Shown: positions 17,796 to 26,647, numbered from the stretch's first letter. The stretch: DNA of 64,000 nt from BJHL01 sp040378885 (GCA_046316615.1 JBKDAN010000049.1:107015-171014), one strand, 5' to 3'. A program made the numbers and translations. The notes: generated from the letters alone by a model not told the origin.

Positions 17796-18806
17796 TTGCC
17801 TGAACGCGTCAAGCAAATCCTCTTTCTCCTAGCCGCCGCCGCCTGCGCCGCTCCTTGGCCCACGCCGCATATGGGCGCAATCGCCCTCGCTCTGGGCATC
17901 TTGCTCGCTTTGTTCAGCGTGACGGCCTGGCCCACGCAAACCAAGACGCTCTCGCGCTGGTTGCTGCAGGCATGTATCGTCGCGCTGGGCCTTCGCCTCG
18001 ACATCTCACAACTCGCCCATGCCGCGCTCGACGGGCTCACCCTCGCCATCGCCACCATCTTCGGCGCACTCGCGATCGGCTTGCTGCTCGGCAAGCTTCT
18101 CGGCGTCGGGCGCGATCTCTCCCTCCTCATCTCCTCTGGCACCGCCATCTGCGGCGGCAGCGCCATCGCCAGCGTTGGCAGCGCGATTCGCGCCAAGTCA
18201 GCGGATATGGCAATGGCCACCGCTGTTATCTTCACGCTCAACGCCGTGGGCGTCTTTTCGCTGCCATCTATCGGTCACGCCCTCAACATGAGTGACCACG
18301 CATTCGGCACCTGGGCCGGCGTGGCCATTCACGACATGGCAAGTGTCAGTGCTGTTGCCAAGGGATATCACGCCGACGCCACGCTGAGCAGCGCCGCGCT
18401 CGATCAAGCCAACGTCGTCAAGCTCACGCGTGTTCTTTGGATCATTCCCATCACGCTCGCAGCGGCATGGTGGGCCGCCCGCCGCGATCGCCAGCAGACG
18501 TCCACAGATCCAGCAATCCCCGCTCCCGCGCAGGCAAAGATGCAGTGGCCTTGGTTCATTCTGCTCTTCCTGCTTGCGAGTGTCATCCGCACGCTCATTC
18601 CCGCACTTGCCAGCGCAAGCGACGAAATCAAGCTCATCACTTCATGCGGGTTCCAGCTCGCGCTCTTTCTGATTGGCGCTGCCGTAAGCAAAGCCGCACT
18701 GAAGGCCATGGGCTGGCGTGCGCTCACGCAGGCGATTGTGCTCTGGATCTCGCTCGCCGCCGCCACCGCGTTCGTCCTCAACTCCACGTACCCGGCAACA
18801 CCCTGA
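17796..18806 (+). CDS. YeiH/UPF0324-family putative sulfate-exporter-like membrane protein
   Basis: A 336-residue integral membrane protein of the Cons_hypoth698 (YeiH, UPF0324) family with about ten helices. Family blocks visible are LQACIVALGLRLD, SSGTAICGGSAIASVGSAI (the most conserved glycine/serine-rich segment) and GTWAGVAIHDMASVSAVA. A charged cytosolic loop (AARRDRQQTSTDP) separates the last helices. Members are annotated as putative sulfate exporters, but biochemical support is thin. The start is TTG; no ATG lies nearby in frame. It follows queC by 45 bases. Confidence 0.88.
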   Translation: MPERVKQILFLLAAAACAAPWPTPHMGAIALALGILLALFSVTAWPTQTKTLSRWLLQACIVALGLRLDISQLAHAALDGLTLAIATIFGALAIGLLLGKLLGVGRDLSLLISSGTAICGGSAIASVGSAIRAKSADMAMATAVIFTLNAVGVFSLPSIGHALNMSDHAFGTWAGVAIHDMASVSAVAKGYHADATLSSAALDQANVVKLTRVLWIIPITLAAAWWAARRDRQQTSTDPAIPAPAQAKMQWPWFILLFLLASVIRTLIPALASASDEIKLITSCGFQLALFLIGAAVSKAALKAMGWRALTQAIVLWISLAAATAFVLNSTYPATP

Positions 18807-18906
18807 GCGCACACCACAACCCCAGCGCCGCACACATTGCACGTGCACAGCCACCCGGCGATATCGCTGCGCTCTTTGCGTCTTCGCGGTGAACCCGCTT
18901 CCGCGA

Positions 18907-19323
18907 TTAACCAGTGACGTCGATCGCCTTGCCGCTCGCAACACCCGTCGCCGCGGCGTTCTTGTCATACGGGTGGCGATACATCGGCATCGTGCCGCTG
19001 GTCTGCTGGGGCGCACTCGCCGAAAAGTCAATCTTGCCTGGCACGGTTGCCGCCACCAGCGGGCGAATGCGCGTAAGCGACGCATCAACGCGATCGGCTT
19101 GCGTCGGCGTGATGCTCGTGGGCGCTGCGGGAGCAGTGGGGGTGGTTGCGCGAGCCTTGGGCGTCACGCCGTACGCCGCCGCCAAACGGAACGAAAGCGG
19201 ATTCGTGTTCACTGCATCCATGCACAGACAGCCTACCGCGACCACGAGCAAAGGCAACGGGATCTGCAGCGAATCCTGCACTGCCCCCTGGTTTGTGGAC
19301 GCACTGTGGACATTTCCGCGCAT
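18907..19323 (-). CDS. small unknown protein with one membrane segment
   Basis: A 138-residue protein I do not recognise. One hydrophobic segment (IPLPLLVVAVGCLCM) near residues 22-36 is followed by a Thr/Ala/Pro-rich extracytoplasmic-looking region. It is probably a single-pass membrane protein or one with an uncleaved signal anchor. The longer plus-strand frames across this region have a low-complexity, basic composition and look like antisense shadows. Confidence 0.5.
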   Translation of the reverse strand: MRGNVHSASTNQGAVQDSLQIPLPLLVVAVGCLCMDAVNTNPLSFRLAAAYGVTPKARATTPTAPAAPTSITPTQADRVDASLTRIRPLVAATVPGKIDFSASAPQQTSGTMPMYRHPYDKNAAATGVASGKAIDVTG

Positions 19324-19372
19324 GCCCTGCGCTCACGCCACAGTTATCACGCCGTCTGGAGACACACGAACC

Positions 19373-19837
19373 TCAGTTCGCATCAGGAGACAGCGGCACA
19401 GAAGTGAGCGTTGCGCCGACTTTGGGTTCGTCAACAACCGGTGCGGGTGTGGCAACCTTCTTCGGCTTGAACGCCGCGTGCTCAAGACCGCACTCCGGGC
19501 AACGCGGATTCTCCTCTTCCAATCCGCGCAGTTCGTACCCGCACTTGCGGCAAGGCACAAACGCCGACCTGCGCGGCAGAATCACAATGAATCCACCCAC
19601 CAGAGCCACCGCGCCAGCTTCCATCCACAGGAGCAGTTGCAGACTCAGCAGTGCACCCGGTTGAAAGCCAAGCCACGTCCGGATCCGAACATCAAGCACG
19701 GCGAACGTGACGACGCCCACAATGCCGGCCAGCCACGCGACGACGCCTTGCCACCGCCGCCTGTGCTTGAAGCACAGGTACCAGATGAACAGGGCATAGA
19801 GCGGGAAGATCATCATCGCGGCAAAGAAGGATACCAA
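19373..19837 (-). CDS. membrane protein with C-terminal zinc ribbon
   Basis: A 154-residue protein with about three membrane helices (AMMIFPLYALFIWYLCF, WLAGIVGVVTFAVL and AVALVGGFIVIL), followed by a zinc ribbon: CRKCGYELRGL then CPECGLEHA, two CxxC pairs 20 residues apart. The combination of membrane helices and the CxKCGYxLRGL ribbon is very common among hypothetical proteins of planctomycetes and has no assigned role. The last 30 residues are Pro/Val-rich and probably flexible. Confidence 0.7.
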   Translation of the reverse strand: MVSFFAAMMIFPLYALFIWYLCFKHRRRWQGVVAWLAGIVGVVTFAVLDVRIRTWLGFQPGALLSLQLLLWMEAGAVALVGGFIVILPRRSAFVPCRKCGYELRGLEEENPRCPECGLEHAAFKPKKVATPAPVVDEPKVGATLTSVPLSPDAN

Positions 19838-19921
19838 TGGGTTCGACCGCGCACACTTCCCTGATGCGTCGAAATCCCGTCGAAATCACCTGTCTTTCCG
19901 AAGTTCCGCGGACGTGAAGCA

Positions 19922-19949
19922 ACAAACCCGCGAGTTCTCGCGGGTTTGT
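19922..19949 (-). terminator. intrinsic terminator of the 19992-21233 gene
   Basis: ACAAACCCGCGA and TCGCGGGTTTGT (19922-19933 and 19938-19949) form a perfect 12-bp stem with a four-base loop. On the minus strand TTTGTTG runs out of the stem. Confidence 0.8.
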
Positions 19950-19991
19950 AACCTGATCCAATCTCAAAATTGTGACTGACCGCATGATCAG

Positions 19992-21233
19992 TTACACGCA
20001 GTTGCCACCCGCAAGCACCGCGAAGAAATCAATGACGTCCTGGTCCTCAGGGAAGACGTCATTGTTGTTGAAGTCGATATCGCTGCACGTGCCGCATGCA
20101 CTGCCGGAGAGCACGTTGAAGAAGTCGATCACGTCCTGATCTTCCGGAAAGACACCGTTGTTGTTGAAGTCGATGTCATCGCATGCCGGCGCGTCGGGCG
20201 CGAATGTCCACACGATCGCACGATCAGCAAACACGCTGTTCGCGAGTCCGTAGCCGCTCACGATGATCGTCGAGCCATCGGTCCACACGCCCGTCGCGTA
20301 GCTGTTCGAGAACGAGTCCACCGGCAGCAGCTCATGCAGATCGACAAACGATGCCGCGGTGTTGCTCCACAACATGGCATGCGGCCCTTGGCCCGTCGTG
20401 GCGTATCCGACTTGTTTGCCGTTATGCACCGCGAAGGCGTGCGAGTCAATGTACGGAGCTGGCCGAGGCGGGTGCAGGTTCACGGCAGATGCCGGTGTGC
20501 CATTCCACACAGTCGCTCGCGCGCCGTTGCTGCCATAGACCACTCCCACCTGCTGTCCGCTGTGCACCGCGTATGCGTAGGAAGGCCACGTTGCACTGGG
20601 TGCCAGCTCGATCATGGACTGAGCTGTTCCCGTCCACATCACCGCGCGCGTGCCCACGCCGTCAATGTTGACGATGCCGACTTGCTGCCCGTTGTGCACG
20701 CCGTATGCGATCGACTCGGTGGCGATGGCAGGATGCAGATTGACCCAGCTCGCCGCGGTACCGGTCCACAGCGATGCACGCCAGCGATTGCTTGCATTGG
20801 TAGCCAACCCAACCTGCTGCACGCCATCCGTCGCGTAGGCAACCGAGTAACGCATGCCCGCAGGGTGCAGACTGATCCAGCTCGCCGCCGTCCCGCGCCA
20901 GATGCCCGCATCGGAGCGATCAACCAGTTGGAACGTCGCCCACCCCACTTGATCCTCGCCGGAAACACCCAGAATCTCGCCGCAGCACGCGCCCGCAGGT
21001 GTGAGATCGCTCCATGTGGTGACACTGCTGGGCAAAAAGCCAGCACGAGAAATGCCTGTGCCTGTCGCGATCAGTTCAAGCCTTCCACCCACACCTGCGC
21101 CACCAGCGGCATGGGCGCGCGATATTGCGCCACCCGTCGGATGCGCGGTGGTGACCGTCCACCCCGCCCACGCAAAAGACGCCGAGCCGGCAACGCAGGC
21201 CAGAGCCTGCACATACATCACTTTGTTGTTCAT
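19992..21233 (-). CDS. secreted repeat protein (WTGTAAS repeats) with two dockerin-like tail modules
   Basis: A 413-residue exported protein with a signal peptide ending ASFAWAG. Its body is about seven to eight repeats of ~43 residues, each with a (G/V)QQVG motif and a following LWTGTAASWVNLHP-type block, which should fold as a beta-propeller or stacked sheet. The pattern resembles HAF-type repeats but I cannot assign the family. Two EDQD-class tail modules end the protein; the first ends LSGSAC rather than LAGG. It is the last gene, in transcription order, of a minus-strand cluster of three tailed proteins. No catalytic motif. Confidence 0.87.
   Translation of the reverse strand: MNNKVMYVQALACVAGSASFAWAGWTVTTAHPTGGAISRAHAAGGAGVGGRLELIATGTGISRAGFLPSSVTTWSDLTPAGACCGEILGVSGEDQVGWATFQLVDRSDAGIWRGTAASWISLHPAGMRYSVAYATDGVQQVGLATNASNRWRASLWTGTAASWVNLHPAIATESIAYGVHNGQQVGIVNIDGVGTRAVMWTGTAQSMIELAPSATWPSYAYAVHSGQQVGVVYGSNGARATVWNGTPASAVNLHPPRPAPYIDSHAFAVHNGKQVGYATTGQGPHAMLWSNTAASFVDLHELLPVDSFSNSYATGVWTDGSTIIVSGYGLANSVFADRAIVWTFAPDAPACDDIDFNNNGVFPEDQDVIDFFNVLSGSACGTCSDIDFNNNDVFPEDQDVIDFFAVLAGGNCV
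19995..20183 (-). repeat. dockerin-like tail, two copies
   Basis: Two EDQD-class modules joined by Gly-Thr. The first copy deviates at its end (LSGSAC); the second is consensus (LAGGNC). Confidence 0.9.
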
Positions 21234-21508
21234 AAGAGTCTTCCGCCTTGCAGCTCGCGCGCATCTGCGCTGCGTGCCCTTTCCGCGACGGCGGCAAACG
21301 TACCGCGTCGCGCTGTCATCGTCAATGCGCCGCAGTCATTTCCGTGCGCAATTCAAGCGACATCGCACTATCGGTCGCACGCAGCAACACACGCACGTAA
21401 AAACACACAGCCCGCTTCACCATGTCCGGTGTCAGCCCTCACATTGCACGACGCACGCAAATGAAATCGGTGAATTCGCACATGATGCCTCGCTCATGTA
21501 AACAACAA

Positions 21509-21540
21509 ACCCCGAAGCGATGCCTCGGGGTCTATTTCAA
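21509..21540 (-). terminator. intrinsic terminator of the secreted nuclease gene
   Basis: ACCCCGA (21509-21515) pairs with TCGGGGT (21525-21531). On the minus strand the stem is followed by TTGTTGTTT. Confidence 0.75.
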
Positions 21541-21567
21541 GATCGGTCGAAGTGTGCTGTGGCGAGT

Positions 21568-23106
21568 TCAGCAATCACCGCCAGCCAGCACATTGAAGAA
21601 GTCAATCACATCCTGATCTTCCGGGAAGACGTCGTTGTTGTTGAAGTCAATGTCGTTACACGGCGCGCAGGTCGCGCCCGCGAGCACATCAAAGAACTCA
21701 ACCACGTCCTGGTCTTCCGGGAAGACCTCGTTGTTGTTGAAGTCAATGTCGTCACAGGCCGCGCTGTCTGCCAGATCCGTCACGATCAGCAGGTGATCCG
21801 ACGCGCTCGAGTCCGTCGCCAGCAGCCCGGCACCCGACAGCGTCGCCGCGTCCAGTCGCACGGTGTCCAGCGCGAACGCGTTGAGCACCAGCGTACGAGA
21901 TATATCGACCATCACGATGTCGAGTGCGCCAGGCCAGAAGTCAAGTCCCGAGTTGCTCCGCCATGTCCACGCGTCACCCCTCGTCAGGTGCGGTGTCAGT
22001 TGCCTCCGCAGTCCCGGCGCGCCCGCCCAGATATCCGTCGGCGTGGAAGTCCCGACGAGGTTCCAATCTCCCACGACAATCGCCGGCACCTGGGCAAATG
22101 GCGCGAACTCGCCACTCAGCGTGCCTGCGCGAAACTGCATGAATACCGCCGCGGCGTCCGTCGACTGCGTGATACGTGCCGCATCACTCGGATCACCGGG
22201 ATACCCACAGCACGACATGTGGTTGTTGATTACCAGTATGTCACGTGAGCCGGGTATGCTCGGGTCCGCCCGCACGACAGCGCCCTGGTACCGTGCGCTG
22301 AAAGGCACGGCCACCAGCGTCCGCTGCGATGCCAGCACCAGTTCGCCCGTCTTGATCACATTCCAAGGCAGTCCGTTCTCGCGCGGGTCCGCTTGCGCCA
22401 GCGCCGTCACGATCTGCTCTCGTGTGCTGTTGTACTCCTCCTGAAAGCAGTACACATCAGCGTCGACCGAGTCAATCAACCGCAGCAGCGCGGGACGCCG
22501 CGTTGGGTTCGTCAGTCCAGTGACAAGCGTGTTGAGGCTCACGACGCGCAGCGCGCCATTGGCTGGTCGTGTCAGGGGGCGTGGCGCCGGTGCAGGCTCC
22601 GCCGGCCCCAACTGGTGCATCACCGTGTTCGCGAGGCTGTCTGCACCTTCCAGACTCACCTGACACATCGCTCCCGCCGTCGCCCCGATCGCCGCCAGAT
22701 CGACGCGCATTTCGAATCGACTGGAAGCCACCGTCGGTTGTGCAACAAAGTCCAGCGTCGCCCAGGGCGTTGCAGTCGTCGAACCATCGATAAACGCCGC
22801 TCGCCCACGTGTGTCTATCAGCACCTCGCGAGTCCCCGTGCGAATGCGCACGCGCAGCGTCGCTTCGCCCGGTGCACCCGCCTGCAGCCCGGTCACGTTC
22901 GCCAGATCGAACTGCAGCCACAGCGTTGTACCCGCCGAGCGCACACGCAGTCCCGTCACATCCAGTGGTCCGCTTGCATCGCCCGTCGCGTCAGTGGCCG
23001 CCAGAGGCACTGTCGCCCATTCATCCAGCAGCCCATCCATCGCTACCGGCTGTGCAACCGCAGTTCCTGCGGTGATGACAACTGCCGCCCATCCACTGCT
23101 GCGCAT
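21568..23106 (-). CDS. secreted endonuclease/exonuclease/phosphatase-fold enzyme with two tail modules
   Basis: A 512-residue exported enzyme. The signal peptide ends AGTAVAQ. Residues ~20-160 form a beta-sandwich that looks like a carbohydrate-binding module (DGLLDEWATVPLA start, typical of family-9-like CBMs). Residues ~185-445 are an EEP (DNase I-like) fold with the catalytic set intact: VVSLNT (Asn 192), CFQEE (Glu 223), NNHMSCCG (His 296), GDWNL (Asp 347, Asn 349), LDIVMVD and SDHLL (Asp-His 437-438). It could cleave nucleic acid or phosphoesters outside the cell. Two tail modules follow. The first is EDQDVVEFFDVLAGA, a slight variant. Gene between two other tailed genes on the same strand. 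Confidence 0.9.
   Translation of the reverse strand: MRSSGWAAVVITAGTAVAQPVAMDGLLDEWATVPLAATDATGDASGPLDVTGLRVRSAGTTLWLQFDLANVTGLQAGAPGEATLRVRIRTGTREVLIDTRGRAAFIDGSTTATPWATLDFVAQPTVASSRFEMRVDLAAIGATAGAMCQVSLEGADSLANTVMHQLGPAEPAPAPRPLTRPANGALRVVSLNTLVTGLTNPTRRPALLRLIDSVDADVYCFQEEYNSTREQIVTALAQADPRENGLPWNVIKTGELVLASQRTLVAVPFSARYQGAVVRADPSIPGSRDILVINNHMSCCGYPGDPSDAARITQSTDAAAVFMQFRAGTLSGEFAPFAQVPAIVVGDWNLVGTSTPTDIWAGAPGLRRQLTPHLTRGDAWTWRSNSGLDFWPGALDIVMVDISRTLVLNAFALDTVRLDAATLSGAGLLATDSSASDHLLIVTDLADSAACDDIDFNNNEVFPEDQDVVEFFDVLAGATCAPCNDIDFNNNDVFPEDQDVIDFFNVLAGGDC
21571..21756 (-). repeat. dockerin-like tail, two copies
   Basis: Two EDQD-class modules. The first has NNNEVFPED and ends LAGATC; the same first-copy variant occurs in the neighbouring gene, pointing to shared ancestry or conversion. 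Confidence 0.9.
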
Positions 23107-23193
23107 CTTGCATTCCTCGTTCGTTTCGCTATCAGGAAAAAACGCGACCGGCCACCCAGTCGCGCTTTCATTCTTGCTTCCTTGCTCTCGTAC

Positions 23194-24774
23194 TCACGGA
23201 CACTGGCCGCCCGCCAGCACATTGAAGAAGTCAATCACATCCTGGTCTTCCGGGAAGACCCCGTTGTTGTTGAAGTCGATGTCATTGCACGCTGCGCATG
23301 TCGCGCCCGCGAGCACGTCGAAGAAGTCAACGACATCCTGATCTTCCGGGAAGACCTCGTTGTTGTTGAAGTCAATGTCGTCACAGGCCGCGGAACATGT
23401 GCCGGCGCCGCAGGTCGTCAGCGCGCCCTGCCACGTGCCACCCGCGCCGGTGCACAATGCGTTGGTCAGGCTCAGGCACGCGCCCGTGCTGAAGCAGCAC
23501 GCGCCATTGGGCTGCGGGCAGTTGGCCGTCGCGCATGTCGTGCCAACGCCGCGGAACGTACCCGCCTGGCTGGTGCAACCAACGGGCGTGGTGATCGCAC
23601 ACGCTCCGGTGGGCAGGCAGCAAGCCCCGCTGGGGCATGCGTTGCCCGCGCCGCACGCAGTCCCCACACCCTGGAAGGTGCCCGCGACGCCTGCACAATC
23701 GTTGCTGGAAAGGTTGAGACAGAAGCCATTGCTCAAGCAGCACGCGCCCGTCGGAATCGGGCAGTTTGCAGTCGCGCACGTCGTGTTGTCGCCGCGATAG
23801 GTGCCGCTGATCGCCGCACAGTCAGCTTGCAGCTGGATGGAGCAGGTTCCATCAGTCAGGCAGCACGCGCCCGTGGGCGGAGCGCAGTTGACGCTGCTGT
23901 AGCTCGTCCGCGTCACCCAATCGCCGTTGGGGCGACAGAGTACGTTGAGGCTGCTGAACCGCGCCCAGCCGCCGTTGGGAGGACAGCCCAGCGAACCGCA
24001 GTTGAGCCCGAACAGCCAGTTGAGCGTCGGCTGGCTCAGGCCGCCCGAGGGGTTGTCGGTCGTCGGAAAAGCGTTGGTCGCGGTTGATGGCGCCGTGATG
24101 CACGGATTGCCACTTTGGTTGTTGTGTTGCACGATCCGCCACACTGTCGTGAAGCTGTTGCTCGGGTTAGAAGGAATGATGATCTGATCAGGATCGTTGG
24201 GATCAACGCTGAATTGAATGTTGACACCCGCCGTGCCAGGACCGATGCGCGCGTGCGGCAGCAACTGATCGTCTGAAACGATGGTGTCAACCAACGTGCC
24301 GGTGCCGGGCACGCCAGCCCAGAATTCCACCGCCCAGATCGTCGTGGTTTGCACCGTTGCGTTGCTGGTCGCGAGGATCATCTCCGCCAGATCAATGCGC
24401 AGCGGGAACTGGTTCGCAGCGACGTTGTAGGTTGCCGCGATGCTCTCACCCTGAGCAAAGCCTGCCTGCACCGTGAACTGTCCGCCGCCAAAGTTCGCGT
24501 TGGTGTGCGATCCGACCGATTGGCACGGGCCGCGAACGCCGAAGCCGGGAACCTGCGCGGGTTCAATCAACTGCGCCGCCTGCGTGCGACTCACACGCAT
24601 GATGGGCACGCTCGAAAGCTGGACAGTCGCTTCGTTGGCGGGCAGTCGGCCCAGTTCCTCGGCCGTCAGTGGTGCCTCCGCTAGCTGAGCGTGGGCCGTC
24701 CCCGCCGCCAGCAGCATGGCTGCAAAGGTTGCTTTCATCGTGATACCCATCCAGCCATCCGCGCGCAAAACCAT
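23194..24774 (-). CDS. secreted protein with four GACC Cys-rich repeats and two tail modules
   Basis: A 526-residue exported protein. The ATG at 24774 has GAAGGAG six bases upstream. It gives a long signal peptide (hydrophobic AAMLLAAGTAHAQ). An ATG at 24738 would give the same cleavage site but has a poorer ribosome-binding site. Residues ~30-310 look like one large beta-rich domain with no motif I know. Residues ~315-455 are four tandem ~33-residue repeats built on GACC(L/F), an aromatic or small residue after GTC/GAC, then DC, GT(Y/F)(R/Q)G and CATANC. Each has six or more cysteines, so they are probably disulfide-knotted. Two tail modules end it. First gene of the minus-strand cluster. 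Confidence 0.88.
   Translation of the reverse strand: MVLRADGWMGITMKATFAAMLLAAGTAHAQLAEAPLTAEELGRLPANEATVQLSSVPIMRVSRTQAAQLIEPAQVPGFGVRGPCQSVGSHTNANFGGGQFTVQAGFAQGESIAATYNVAANQFPLRIDLAEMILATSNATVQTTTIWAVEFWAGVPGTGTLVDTIVSDDQLLPHARIGPGTAGVNIQFSVDPNDPDQIIIPSNPSNSFTTVWRIVQHNNQSGNPCITAPSTATNAFPTTDNPSGGLSQPTLNWLFGLNCGSLGCPPNGGWARFSSLNVLCRPNGDWVTRTSYSSVNCAPPTGACCLTDGTCSIQLQADCAAISGTYRGDNTTCATANCPIPTGACCLSNGFCLNLSSNDCAGVAGTFQGVGTACGAGNACPSGACCLPTGACAITTPVGCTSQAGTFRGVGTTCATANCPQPNGACCFSTGACLSLTNALCTGAGGTWQGALTTCGAGTCSAACDDIDFNNNEVFPEDQDVVDFFDVLAGATCAACNDIDFNNNGVFPEDQDVIDFFNVLAGGQCP
23197..23385 (-). repeat. dockerin-like tail, two copies
   Basis: Two EDQD-class modules. The first is NNNEVFPED with LAGATC, as in the downstream nuclease gene; the second is NNNGVFPED. 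Confidence 0.9.
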
Positions 24775-24874
24775 GTGCGACTCCTTCTGTCCCAGATATC
24801 TGTCCGCATCCTGACCGGGTCAGCATACCAGATTCTGTGAATTGCACAACAGATTCCCGTCACTATGATCGGAC

Positions 24875-25885
24875 ATGGCCAAGACCTCCGGCCCGATTCT
24901 CGCTCCTTTGCTCTTGCGCCTCGCCCTTGGCCTCACTTTTATCTGGGCCGGCTTGGGCAAGATCGAGGCAACGTTCGCCGTCAAGGGTGAACAGGCCGCG
25001 TTGCTTGCCAATCTCGGGGTCGAGAAGGTGCGAGCCGCTGCGTCGAGTGGCAAGACCGTCGTCCCTCCAACGCCCGATGCTGCAAAGCAAGGTGTGAAGG
25101 ACGCTGCACCCCTGCCTATCGGCCCTAACGCCCCGCAGCTCACGCCCGCGCCTCAGCCCACAACGCCCAAGCCCGCCCCCACGGCGCCGGAACCGGTTTT
25201 GACTCCCACCGAGCCGATGGGCCCGCCTTGGCCGCTGCCACAAGAGAAAGCAGCGCCGGATGCCGCACCGACCGAATCCGCGCCGCGAGCCTCGCTTGCC
25301 GGGACGTGGACATTGGCACAAGTCACCGCGCCCCCGTCCAATCCCGGTGCCAGTCAACTCAGTGAACGGGTCTACTCCGCGAGCGAGTTCCCAGACGAGC
25401 TGCAAGTCGCGCGTGTCTACAGCCTCGCAATGCTGATCCATCGTGCGGGACACCCGCCCATGGACACCAATGCCCCGGCCGATGCCCCCAAGCAGTTGCA
25501 GGCATTGTGGCCCACCCGACTCTCCGAGGGAGCATGGCCTGTTTCGCTCGCCTGGACTGTCGCGCTCTGCGAACTGATCGCCGGGCTCTTTGTTGTCATT
25601 GGCCTGCTGACCCGCTTCTCGGCCATCGTTCTCGCGGGCACAATGATCGGCGCGATCTGGCTCACGGAAGTCGGACCTGCCGTGCAAACCGGCAAAGTCG
25701 TGCTGGGCTTCATTCCGGAACGAGACTTCTTCGCAATTGACGTGTGGAAGACCCTGTTCTGGCAACTGTCGCTGCTCACGTCCGCGCTTGCACTCGCGCT
25801 GCTCGGAGCTGGTGCAATCAGTCTTGATCGCAAGTTGTTCCCGCCGCCCCCGCCCGCCCCGGTCAACCCCAAGGCGTTGATCTAA
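24875..25885 (+). CDS. DoxX-family membrane protein with a long inserted loop
   Basis: A 336-residue protein. The first helix (LLLRLALGLTFIWAGLGKI) is the DoxX hallmark, with Gly/Trp and the following Lys. Residues ~35-210 are a Pro/Ala-rich soluble insert of no known fold (with HRAGHPPMD near its end). Three further helices follow (ALCELIAGLFVVIGLLTRFSA, IVLAGTMIGAIWL and LSLLTSALALALLGAGA). DoxX proteins are usually ~140 residues, so the insert more than doubles the length. The family is tied loosely to quinone or thiol redox chemistry at the membrane. A hairpin follows the gene. The gene diverges from the tailed cluster at 24774. Confidence 0.8.
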   Translation: MAKTSGPILAPLLLRLALGLTFIWAGLGKIEATFAVKGEQAALLANLGVEKVRAAASSGKTVVPPTPDAAKQGVKDAAPLPIGPNAPQLTPAPQPTTPKPAPTAPEPVLTPTEPMGPPWPLPQEKAAPDAAPTESAPRASLAGTWTLAQVTAPPSNPGASQLSERVYSASEFPDELQVARVYSLAMLIHRAGHPPMDTNAPADAPKQLQALWPTRLSEGAWPVSLAWTVALCELIAGLFVVIGLLTRFSAIVLAGTMIGAIWLTEVGPAVQTGKVVLGFIPERDFFAIDVWKTLFWQLSLLTSALALALLGAGAISLDRKLFPPPPPAPVNPKALI

Positions 25886-25920
25886 GCGGCTGGACTTCAG
25901 TCACCGGTTCGCTGCGTATT

Positions 25921-25951
25921 CGTGAGCGATCGCTCTCGCGGATCGCTCACG
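25921..25951. terminator. hairpin between convergent genes
   Basis: CGTGAGCGATC (25921-25931) and GATCGCTCACG (25941-25951) form a perfect 11-bp inverted repeat with a nine-base loop. No T-tract on either strand, so its action as a terminator is likely but unproven. Confidence 0.5.
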
Positions 25952-26007
25952 ACAAGACGTGCGTGGTATTGAACATACTGCAGCCACGCGTCGTCCGATG
26001 AACGTGG

Positions 26008-26406
26008 TTAATCGCATTCGCGGCGGTCATCTAGCGACAGATCACTGTTGTCGGTCGTGCACTGCATCCGATGCCAGCCAGCCTCCACCGCGTGTCTTGC
26101 GTGCTTCCACGCGAGGCGAGAAGCACCCCTGACGCCCGTCCAGCCGCTCGCCAGTTCGTTGGTAATGGATTCAAAGCTGCGATGCTTGTCGGGCTCGTGC
26201 AAGAACGCCGCGATTCCATAGCGATATGCCGGCTCAAACTCAGGAAGCAGATAGCGCGTGCTCGCATAGCGCATAGTCGAATGGGCCGCGCGCAAGTGCG
26301 ACATCACGTCCTCGATTCGCAGACTCTCTCCGACTTCGCTCGGGTGTGCGTCCACATCGCTGGCGAACGTGCTGTTCGGGACGCTGGCGGTATCGTTCTC
26401 CGTCAT
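26008..26406 (-). CDS. unknown 132-residue helical protein of the metal-response cluster
   Basis: I do not recognise a named family. The ATG at 26406 has AAGGAG seven bases upstream, better than the GTG two codons earlier. The core reads STRYLLPEFEPAYRYGIAAF, then SGWTGVRGASRLAWKHARHA and VEAGWHR. This looks like a small conserved helical domain with regularly spaced Trp/Arg that I have seen in uncharacterised bacterial stress proteins. N- and C-termini are acidic. It is probably cytoplasmic. It is the last gene of the minus-strand series that starts at 28130. Confidence 0.6.
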   Translation of the reverse strand: MTENDTASVPNSTFASDVDAHPSEVGESLRIEDVMSHLRAAHSTMRYASTRYLLPEFEPAYRYGIAAFLHEPDKHRSFESITNELASGWTGVRGASRLAWKHARHAVEAGWHRMQCTTDNSDLSLDDRRECD

Positions 26407-26434
26407 GCTCACACTCCTTCCGCTAGGTGGCCGC

Positions 26435-26647
26435 TCACTTGACGCTGGTCAAGACCGTCCGCTCGCGCACTCGCTCTGACAGCGCGATGAAGGTCGGTGC
26501 CCACAGTCCCACAAAGATGCCAAAGCGCTCCGCGTGCGCGGCATCGGCTGAGGCATAAAAGAACCAGATACCGATCGATGCGAGAATGGATGCGAGCCCG
26601 AGGACAAGGCACAAGTTGCTGAATAATCCAGCGGGTTGGGTAGACAT
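26435..26647 (-). CDS. small two-helix membrane protein
   Basis: Seventy residues from the ATG at 26647, which has GGAG nine bases upstream. Upstream codons of the same frame look non-coding. Two hydrophobic helices are visible (LCLVLGLASILASIGIWFFY and FGIFVGLWAPTFIALS) with a short acidic/His loop (ADAAHAERF) between. Function unknown; lies in the metal-response gene series. Confidence 0.55.
   Translation of the reverse strand: MSTQPAGLFSNLCLVLGLASILASIGIWFFYASADAAHAERFGIFVGLWAPTFIALSERVRERTVLTSVK

Noticed and set aside
18718..19864. Plus-strand frames opposite two small minus-strand genes
   Set aside because: Basic, low-complexity translations with no domain; the minus strand shows a zinc ribbon and membrane helices.
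22393..24087. A 564-residue plus-strand frame opposite the nuclease and Cys-repeat genes
   Set aside because: Arg/Gln/His-rich antisense that crosses two confident genes and their intergenic gap.
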